Assembly: GCA_965652545.1 (NCBI GenBank)
Contig: CBFGWV010000030.1
Coordinates: 1-29,092, forward strand
Direction of reading: 5' to 3'
DNA: 29,092 nucleotides
Origin: CBFGWV01 sp965652545
GTDB taxonomy: Bacteria > Pseudomonadota > Gammaproteobacteria > Competibacterales > Competibacteraceae
The translations under genes and the position numbers were made by a program. Each line of letters begins with the position of its first letter. The first letter of the stretch is position 1. Below, piece after piece: positions 23,234 through 29,092 of this stretch. The notes beneath the pieces were generated by a model. That model had not been told where the DNA came from. It saw only the letters and a list, made by a program, of their open reading frames with translations, and made no database searches.

Positions 23234-23306
23234 ACCCTGTTTAGGGTCGGACAAGGACGTCGATAAAGTCCTTGCCGGTCATCGCCTGCCGATTTATCAG
23301 GGACCG
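23234..23306 (+). promoter_or_regulatory. Structured 5' leader of the RHS-repeat gene
   Basis: Three consecutive inverted repeats between promoter and start: ACCCT-GTTT-AGGGT (23234-23247), CAAGGAC-9 bases-GTCCTTG (23252-23274) and CGGTC-21 bases-GACCG (23276-23280 with 23302-23306). The last ends two bases before the GAGGG ribosome site. The layout is like a riboswitch or protein-binding leader, but I do not recognise a known class. Confidence 0.45.
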
Positions 23307-23313
23307 AGGGACA

Positions 23314-26300
23314 ATGAGTCAGTATTCCAGCCCGACCCGGCCGTGCACGTCCGTTGCGCGCGTTATGGTGACGATTCTATTCGTCATTCTGATTGCCGTC
23401 TTTCCATTCGTAAGCGTATCCGTCGCAGCCGATAACGACGCGCCAGCCAAGGCGAGCTCGATCGATGAAGATACGCTCGATACCGACGAAGACGACGACA
23501 CGCCGCCCGGTGACGAGGTGGAGCCGCCCCCTGAAGAGGAAGATGAGGGCGAAGAACCCCCGCCTGACCCGTCGAGTCCGCAGGCGCTGGAGTTCGATAC
23601 GTTCCTGCCGAATTATACGGTGGAGCCGACGCGGCTGGAGTCTGACGACCGGTTCAGCGAAGAGCACGACCCGTTTACCGGCGATCTGCGGCTGGTGCAC
23701 ACCGATATCCTGCTACCCGGCAATGGACTCGACTTGAGCTTTACCCGCTACTTTGGCAACAGCAACCTTACCGTGCTGGGACGCATCGGGTTGGGTTGGG
23801 ACTTCCACTATGGCTACATGTACCAAACGAATGTCGGCAGCCGGGACCGGCCGAGCGACCTGATGTGTTTCGTTGAGCCCACGGGCAGCGAACAATGCTT
23901 TTTCGAGATCCACCCGTCCTATGGCATGCCCGGGGTTCAGGTTTCAAGAGACGCGTGGCGTTACTATCCAGGCACACCGGCCACCGTCGTATCGCCGTCG
24001 GGGGTGCGTTTCACTCTGGGTCGTACGAATGGTGGCAGAACCTGGACTACCAGGATCGCAGATGTTCACGGCAATCGAATCGATGTGCAGTATTCGAGCT
24101 ACGACTGGCCCGAGCGATTCTATATCGAGCAGGTATCGACCAATGACGGTCGGTCGCTGGATTTCACGTACGGGGAGTCCTCCGGCACGCCGGATACCGG
24201 CTTCACGCAAGTCCAGCTTAGTTACATCACCGACCACACTGGTCGCCAGTGGACATACGATACCTTGTATCCCGTCGGAGGCGGCGACACGCAGGAGGAC
24301 CAGATCCGTCTGAAGTCGGTCACATTGCCTGACGGACGTCGCTGGCAATATCAGTACACTACGGGAGCAGAGGAAGGGCATGTCATTCAGGCCAAGTATC
24401 CTCGGGGCGGGGTAGTCACCTACGGCTATGGTGCATTCGCAAGTATTGGAGCGAATTTGCTAGCCCAGCGCCAGGAAACAGACGGGCTTGGCAATACATC
24501 GGTGACACGCTATAGCTACGACGAAACCAACGATGGCCGCATCACGGTCATCACATATCCAGACCGCGTCGAGCGTCTTCGGCATGTGGGGTATGGCGGA
24601 CCGAGCAATGGGCAGGTCAACCAATATGCCCAATTTGGCAACCTGATCCAAAAGTCGATATACGCGGCAGGTGGCGGCGCCCTGCTCGAGGACACGCACT
24701 TTACGTGGGACCCGGCCTATCTGACTGATCGACCCTTCGTCTACGAGGCCCATTCCAGGGCGCGTTGGGGATTCCTCCAGCGGCTGAAAGAGACCCGCAC
24801 CACCCGCGGCAGCGCCACCTACACGACCACCAACCACAACTTCGACCTGCTGGGCTACCCGCGTCAAATAGTGGAGAGCGGCCCCTCCGGCACGCGCAAC
24901 CAATTGATCACCTATGCCCATAACCTGAATCTGTGGGTGCTCGGCCAGGAAGCCAGCCGCGAACTGGCCGGTGTGTCACAGCAGACCCGCAGTTATAACA
25001 GCAAGGCGATGCTGGAGCGGGTGACCGAGGACGGCTTGTCGGCCACCTTTACCTATCACGCCGATGGCAGTTTGGCGACGGTGACCACGCCGCGCGCAAC
25101 CACCTACCGCTACGACAATTACTTCCGCGGGGTGCCGCGTACACTGCAAGATCCCAATGGCGCCACCGTCCGCCACACCGTCAACAGCGACGGTACCATC
25201 GCGTCCGTCACCGATGCGCGCAACTACACCACCAGCTACACCTACGACCCCATGGGCCGGGTGACCAGCGTCACGCCCCCGCCGGGCTTCACCGGCACCA
25301 CCATCAATTGGGCCGGCAACCAGCGCGTCGTACAACGTGGCAGCTACCGCGCGACCAGCACCTTGGACGGGTTCGGACGCGAGGTGCGCTCGGACGTCAA
25401 CGGTATCGTCACCACCACGCGTTACAATCACGACGACCGGGTGATCTTCAGCAGCTACCCTGGGCAGTCCAATGGCATCACCACCCGCTATGACGGGCTG
25501 GGCCGAGTGGCGCAGATCACCCACGGCGACGGCAGCTCGCGCAGCATGAGCTACCCCGCCGGCCATATCGTGGACACCACCAACGAGCGCAACCACACCA
25601 CCCGTGTGACCTATCAGGCCTACGGCAGCCCGGCTATGGACGCTGCGGTGCGCATGGACCTGCCCAATAGCCAGACGGTGGCCATCAACCGCCACCCCCA
25701 CGGCTTGATCGATAACGTGGTCATGGGTGGCATCACCCGCGACTACAGCTACAACTCTAAGTGGCAGTTAGTCGGCATTACTGAGCCCGAGCGTGGCCAC
25801 GTCACCCTGGTGCCGGATAACAACGGCAATGTCCTGAGCCGTACCGTCGCCGGCTACGGCACGATCACCTATGACTACGACGCGGCCGACCGGCTCAAGA
25901 CCCGCACCGCGGCCAGCGATGGTGACGTGACGACATGGGACTACGACAACAACGGCAACGTCATCTCGCTGAGCAACGGCATCGCCACCTGGACCTACGC
26001 GTACGATGCACACAACAACCCGACCCAGGACACGTTGAACATCGAGGGCAAGACCCTCGTCCTCAAGCGGGTGTACAACGGCCTGGATCATCTGACCCAG
26101 CTCATTTACCCCTCCGGCAGGACGCTGGCACTGAACCCCGATGCCCTGGGCCGCGCGCAGTCCATGACCGACGTCGCCAGCCGTTTCGAGTGGCACCCTG
26201 ACGGGCAGTTGAAGCAGACCAGTTTCATCAACGGCACCACCTGGACCGCCGAGCTGGACAACCGCATGCGTCACCGGCGCATTGCCGGGGTGGGCAGCAC

Positions 26301-27861
26301 CACCTTCTTGGATCGCACCTACACCTACGACGGTGCGAATAACCTCACGCAGATGGTCAATGCCGCGCAGCCGAACTTCAGTATCGACAGCGCCGAGTAC
26401 GACCCCATCGACCAGCTCACCAAGGTCTCCACGCCCGCCGGCTGGATCGGCTACGAGTACGATGCCATCGGCAACATGATGGTCAAGCAGACCAGCCAGG
26501 GCGGTATTCGTCGCCAGTACACCTACGACGCCCGCAACCGTCTGGCCAACACCGCGACGACGTATACCACCCAAGGCCAGCTCACCGGTGAGGGCCAGTC
26601 CGAGCCTGGTGCGCCGCAGTTCGCGGGCGAGGAGCTCAACGGCGACTTCCACTACGACGAGGCCGGCAACACCATCGCCGACCCACGCTTCGAGTTTGAC
26701 GTCGACCAGCTCAGCCGGGTGCGCGCCGTCAAGCACCGCGGTAGCAGCGAGTGGATTCACGATGTGCATTACGACGGCAACGACCGTCGGGTGGTCGTGC
26801 GCCAGAACGAGCGTAGCCGTTATACCTTCTACGACCTCAGCGGCGTGCTGATCGGCGACTATGACGATGCCGGTGCCGCCATCCGCGAGTACGCCTATGC
26901 CGGTGGCCGTCTGCTGGCGCAGTTCGATGCCGGCGCCCGCCCGGGCGCCCCGGGACAGCCGGCCATCGCCAGCCTCGGTGACGGGCAGTACCGCATCCAC
27001 TGGGGCGCCGCAAGCGGCAGCGTGGACCACTATCGCCTGGAGGGCTCGCTCAGCCCCGATTTCCCCCAGGATGGCGTGCTGCTGCTGTACATGGCTGGCG
27101 CTGCTGAGCATATCGGCAGCCCGCCGGGTGTCGGCCCGTACTATCTGCGCGTGCAGGCTTGCAACACCAGCGGTTGCGGCACGTTCTCGCCGGTAGGCGG
27201 GCCGTTCACCTTCGACAGTGTGCCCGGCGCCCCTGGGCAGCCCAGCCTCGAAACCCTGCCCGATGGGCGGTACCGCGCCACGTGGCCGGCGGCCACGGGC
27301 ATCATCAACTATTACCGTATCGAAGCGTCGCAAAATACAAACTTCTCGCCACTGTCGCTGGCGATCCATTCGCCCACCACGACGCGGGATTTCTACTCGC
27401 CCATCTCGTCGACGCTCTATGCGCGTGTGCAAGCCTGCAACGACAATGGCTGTGGCACTTTCTCTCCCTACGCGGGTCCCTTCACCCTGGAAATAAGCCC
27501 GCCGGGTAAGCCCGGGCAACCGGCTGTGGAGAGCCTGGGCGATGGCCAGTATCGAGTCTCCTGGGCCGCGCCCCCTGGTCCCAGCCCAGCTATCGCCTGG
27601 AAGCCTCCACATCACCGAGCTTCAGCCCCGCGACGCTGCTGTATTCGAACGTCGCGACGGAGACCACGGTCACGCCCCCGGCTTCTGGAACCTACTACCT
27701 GCGAGTGCAGGCGTGCAACGATGGCGGCTGCGGCGTCTATTCCGACACTGCTGGGCCATTTGTGCTCGACGCACAGTCCAGTGCCCCCGGCAAGCCGAGC
27801 CTGCAAACACTGCCGGACGGCCGCTACCGGGTCACCTGGACGCCCGCTTCGGGTGAGGTGA
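23314..27861 (+). CDS. Secreted RHS/YD-repeat protein with fibronectin-III-like repeats, frameshifted near its 3' part
   Basis: The open frame gives 1515 residues from the ATG at 23314 (GAGGG upstream; an earlier TTG at 23272 is not favoured). An N-terminal hydrophobic segment (~17-38) ending SVSVAADNDA is a likely signal peptide, followed by a very acidic Pro-rich stretch. DPFTGDLRLVHTDILLPGNGLDLSFTRYF is the usual opening of secreted RHS proteins, and many YD repeats follow (YDPMGRVTSV, YDGLGRVAQI, YDYDAADRLKTR, YDNNGNVISL, YDAIGNMMV). The frame reaches REYAYAGGRLLAQFD, which normally leads into the RHS core (HTDHLGTP-type), but that core is missing. FN3-like repeats begin instead. Near 27571-27590 one base is lost relative to the repeat pattern, so the last ~90 residues to 27861 are out-of-frame translation. 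Such proteins form large shells or surface filaments, often carrying toxins; no toxin end is seen here. Confidence 0.85.
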   Translation: MSQYSSPTRPCTSVARVMVTILFVILIAVFPFVSVSVAADNDAPAKASSIDEDTLDTDEDDDTPPGDEVEPPPEEEDEGEEPPPDPSSPQALEFDTFLPNYTVEPTRLESDDRFSEEHDPFTGDLRLVHTDILLPGNGLDLSFTRYFGNSNLTVLGRIGLGWDFHYGYMYQTNVGSRDRPSDLMCFVEPTGSEQCFFEIHPSYGMPGVQVSRDAWRYYPGTPATVVSPSGVRFTLGRTNGGRTWTTRIADVHGNRIDVQYSSYDWPERFYIEQVSTNDGRSLDFTYGESSGTPDTGFTQVQLSYITDHTGRQWTYDTLYPVGGGDTQEDQIRLKSVTLPDGRRWQYQYTTGAEEGHVIQAKYPRGGVVTYGYGAFASIGANLLAQRQETDGLGNTSVTRYSYDETNDGRITVITYPDRVERLRHVGYGGPSNGQVNQYAQFGNLIQKSIYAAGGGALLEDTHFTWDPAYLTDRPFVYEAHSRARWGFLQRLKETRTTRGSATYTTTNHNFDLLGYPRQIVESGPSGTRNQLITYAHNLNLWVLGQEASRELAGVSQQTRSYNSKAMLERVTEDGLSATFTYHADGSLATVTTPRATTYRYDNYFRGVPRTLQDPNGATVRHTVNSDGTIASVTDARNYTTSYTYDPMGRVTSVTPPPGFTGTTINWAGNQRVVQRGSYRATSTLDGFGREVRSDVNGIVTTTRYNHDDRVIFSSYPGQSNGITTRYDGLGRVAQITHGDGSSRSMSYPAGHIVDTTNERNHTTRVTYQAYGSPAMDAAVRMDLPNSQTVAINRHPHGLIDNVVMGGITRDYSYNSKWQLVGITEPERGHVTLVPDNNGNVLSRTVAGYGTITYDYDAADRLKTRTAASDGDVTTWDYDNNGNVISLSNGIATWTYAYDAHNNPTQDTLNIEGKTLVLKRVYNGLDHLTQLIYPSGRTLALNPDALGRAQSMTDVASRFEWHPDGQLKQTSFINGTTWTAELDNRMRHRRIAGVGSTTFLDRTYTYDGANNLTQMVNAAQPNFSIDSAEYDPIDQLTKVSTPAGWIGYEYDAIGNMMVKQTSQGGIRRQYTYDARNRLANTATTYTTQGQLTGEGQSEPGAPQFAGEELNGDFHYDEAGNTIADPRFEFDVDQLSRVRAVKHRGSSEWIHDVHYDGNDRRVVVRQNERSRYTFYDLSGVLIGDYDDAGAAIREYAYAGGRLLAQFDAGARPGAPGQPAIASLGDGQYRIHWGAASGSVDHYRLEGSLSPDFPQDGVLLLYMAGAAEHIGSPPGVGPYYLRVQACNTSGCGTFSPVGGPFTFDSVPGAPGQPSLETLPDGRYRATWPAATGIINYYRIEASQNTNFSPLSLAIHSPTTTRDFYSPISSTLYARVQACNDNGCGTFSPYAGPFTLEISPPGKPGQPAVESLGDGQYRVSWAAPPGPSPAIAWKPPHHRASAPRRCCIRTSRRRPRSRPRLLEPTTCECRRATMAAAASIPTLLGHLCSTHSPVPPASRACKHCRTAATGSPGRPLRVR

Positions 27862-28730
27862 TCTACTACCGCGTTGAGTTCTCCCAGCGCACCGACTTCA
27901 CGCCGTTGTCGCTGCTCTACGGGACCGGTGCCACGACACTGGACTTCCCCTCGCCCGTGGCAGCCACCTTGTACGTACGCATTCAACCGTGCAGAAGCGC
28001 GGGCTGCGGCGAGTACTCGCCGTATGCCGGCCCGTACACGCTGGCGATCAGCCCGCCCAACCCGCCTGGCGTACCCACTGTGCAGGATGCCGGCAACGGG
28101 CAGTACAGGATTTCCTGGACCGCACCGCTGGGGCTGATTGGCAACTATCAGCTCGAGGCCTCGACCACGTCCACCTTCCAGCAGCCGATCGCGTTGTACG
28201 GTGGCAGCGCCATTGAGACGCTGGTCACCCCGCCGGCCACGGGCTCGTACTATCTGCGGGTACGGGCGTGCAATACCGCCGGTTGCGGACAGTACTCCGG
28301 TACGGCGGGGCCATTCTCGCTGCAATCCGGACCACCGGGGCCTCCCGGAGTGCCCGTCGTTAGTCATTTGGGTAACGGCCTGTATCGGGCTGCTTGGGCA
28401 CCCGCCTCAGGGCACGTGACGCGGTATGCTCTCAGGGGCTCCACCACACCGAATTTCAGTACCACCTTCGTACCGTATATTGGGCCGAATCCCTACTTCG
28501 AAAGCAATTCGATCCCTCCGGGCACGTACTACTTCCAAGTGCGCTCTTGCAACCCCATCGGATGCAGTGCCTGGGTCGCGGGCAACGGCCCCATTACCAT
28601 TCAGCCCCCCGCCGTGCCGCCGGGTGACCCTGGTGTACCGGTGGTCAGTAACCTGGGCAATGGGGTATATCGTGCGGCGTGGTCCACCGCCTCGGGGCAG
28701 GTGACACGCTACGATTTTCAGGGCTCACCC
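26944..28730 (+). repeat. Seven tandem FN3-like repeats with a conserved two-cysteine motif
   Basis: Units of ~90-95 residues begin near 26944, 27223, 27502, 27783, 28060, 28333 and 28615. Each reads PG.P..........G.YR..W, then a YRLEAS-like strand, and closes with YYLRVQACN..GCG.FSP..GPF. The two cysteines of ACN..GC recur in every full unit and may form a disulfide after export. The last unit is truncated. Confidence 0.85.
27591..28730 (+). pseudogene. Out-of-frame continuation of the RHS/FN3 gene, cut by an insertion sequence
   Basis: In the frame beginning at 27591 (YRLEASTSPSF) the FN3-like repeats go on without a stop: the rest of repeat 3, complete repeats 4, 5 and 6, and the start of repeat 7, which breaks off after YDFQGSPHP at about 28730. 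Translation from the upstream ATG cannot enter this frame without a +2/-1 slip. Either the gene is decayed, or there is a base error in the CCCCC run at 27571-27575; the sequence cannot tell. Confidence 0.75.
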
Positions 28731-29092
28731 CATCCGATTACACACATCTCAAAAGAGGCCGGCCTCGCGTGCGTAGCGCAGGCCGGCGGCGAAGTCCGTC
28801 ACCCGTTGCAACCCCAGCCAAAGCGTCTTGACCCCCGGCTCACCATCGCTCTTGCGCCCCAGAAAACCACCCAGGGTGGCGATCAGGCGGATGATTTGAT
28901 TGAGCGTCGGCGGCGTGGCGGGCACCGGCTTCTTCAGCAGCACGTGCGCCCCTTTCCACTCGTCGGGCTCGAAGAACATCTCACCGGGCAGATCCGGGCA
29001 GGTGCGGCCCAAGCGCATCAGCCGCCCGATGCGCCAAGCCACCACCGCGTACAGCGCGATCGCCCGCTCCAAACGCTCCATGGTGCTCAGCT
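28731..29092. mobile_element. Left end of an IS4-family, Tn5/IS50-like insertion sequence
   Basis: The FN3 coding pattern stops abruptly here, and a transposase gene in the opposite direction starts its stop codon 18 bases later. Bases 28731-28749 agree at 13 of 19 positions with the Tn5 mosaic end CTGTCTCTTATACACATCT, and the inner part TTACACACATCT differs from it by one base. The other end and any target duplication (expected nine bases, such as 28722-28730) are outside the window. Confidence 0.7.
28749..29092 (-). CDS. IS4-family transposase, C-terminal part with Tn5-type dimerisation domain
   Basis: The frame is open to the right edge, and only the last 113 or so residues are visible. 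MERLERAIALYAVVAWRIGRLMRLGRTCPDLP, EEW-like spacing, TPPTLNQIIRLIATLGGFLGRKSDGEPGVKTLW and GLQRVTDFAAG are characteristic of the dimerisation domain of Tn5-type transposases. The catalytic DDE residues lie outside the window, so activity cannot be judged. The ATG at 29079-29081 is internal to the protein, not the true start. The stop codon overlaps the proposed inverted repeat by one base, as expected for a compact IS. Confidence 0.88.
   Translation of the reverse strand, partial: LSTMERLERAIALYAVVAWRIGRLMRLGRTCPDLPGEMFFEPDEWKGAHVLLKKPVPATPPTLNQIIRLIATLGGFLGRKSDGEPGVKTLWLGLQRVTDFAAGLRYAREAGLF

Noticed and set aside
23234..23306. Cyclic di-GMP (GEMM) riboswitch
   Set aside because: The leader is structured, but I could not find the conserved GEMM core sequence, so only an unclassified leader is reported.
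25768..27615. A 615-residue open frame on the minus strand opposite the RHS gene
   Set aside because: Low-complexity Val/Gly/Ala/His sequence that arises from the repeat codons of the YD region; no domain and no ribosome site. The plus strand has clear YD repeats.

Overview
The window reads as chromosomal DNA of a GC-rich gammaproteobacterium. The evidence is the order rpe-gph-trpE with trpG-trpD-trpC-yhfA-speD and a nearby coq7, which resembles the Pseudomonas arrangement. The quinone hydroxylase Coq7, an outer-membrane porin ending in Phe, and rplM-rpsI with gammaproteobacterial features support this. The porin and several other products are very Asp/Glu rich, which hints at a halophilic or halotolerant host (inference). 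I cannot name the species.

Layout. (1) 1-5644, minus strand: an accessory cluster read right to left. It holds a response regulator with a membrane-anchored tail and no known output domain, a membrane-anchored coiled-coil protein, an unrecognised beta-rich protein, a large membrane protein combining a degenerate Ser/Thr kinase domain with a degenerate formylglycine-generating-enzyme (FGE) domain, and a GNAT acetyltransferase cut by the left edge. (2) 5645-6171: a 527-base divergent intergenic region with an inverted repeat and four TGCATTA heptamers. (3) 6172-9960, plus strand: a 1262-residue acidic protein with four tandem ~122-residue repeats and a hydrophobic, glycine-rich C-terminal region. 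Regions 1-3 are the best candidate for an undescribed system.

(4) 10047-17680, plus strand: an ornithine cyclodeaminase/mu-crystallin family gene, then a tightly packed run rpe, gph, a 17-codon leader ORF, trpE, trpG, trpD, trpC, yhfA (OsmC family) and speD. The run makes most of the anthranilate branch of tryptophan synthesis plus a polyamine precursor enzyme. (5) 17681-18455: facing heptamer-repeat arrays between convergent speD and coq7, then coq7. (6) 18507-19564: promoter, rplM, rpsI, tRNA-Gln(CTG) and a rho-independent terminator.

(7) 19565-23093: a porin with its own promoter and a strong terminator, then divergent rpiA and ilvA. (8) 23094-29092: a structured leader and a very large secreted YD/RHS-repeat gene that passes into seven fibronectin-III-like repeats. 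This gene has a one-base frameshift near 27571-27590 and is cut at about 28730 by an IS4-family (Tn5-like) insertion sequence whose transposase runs off the right edge.
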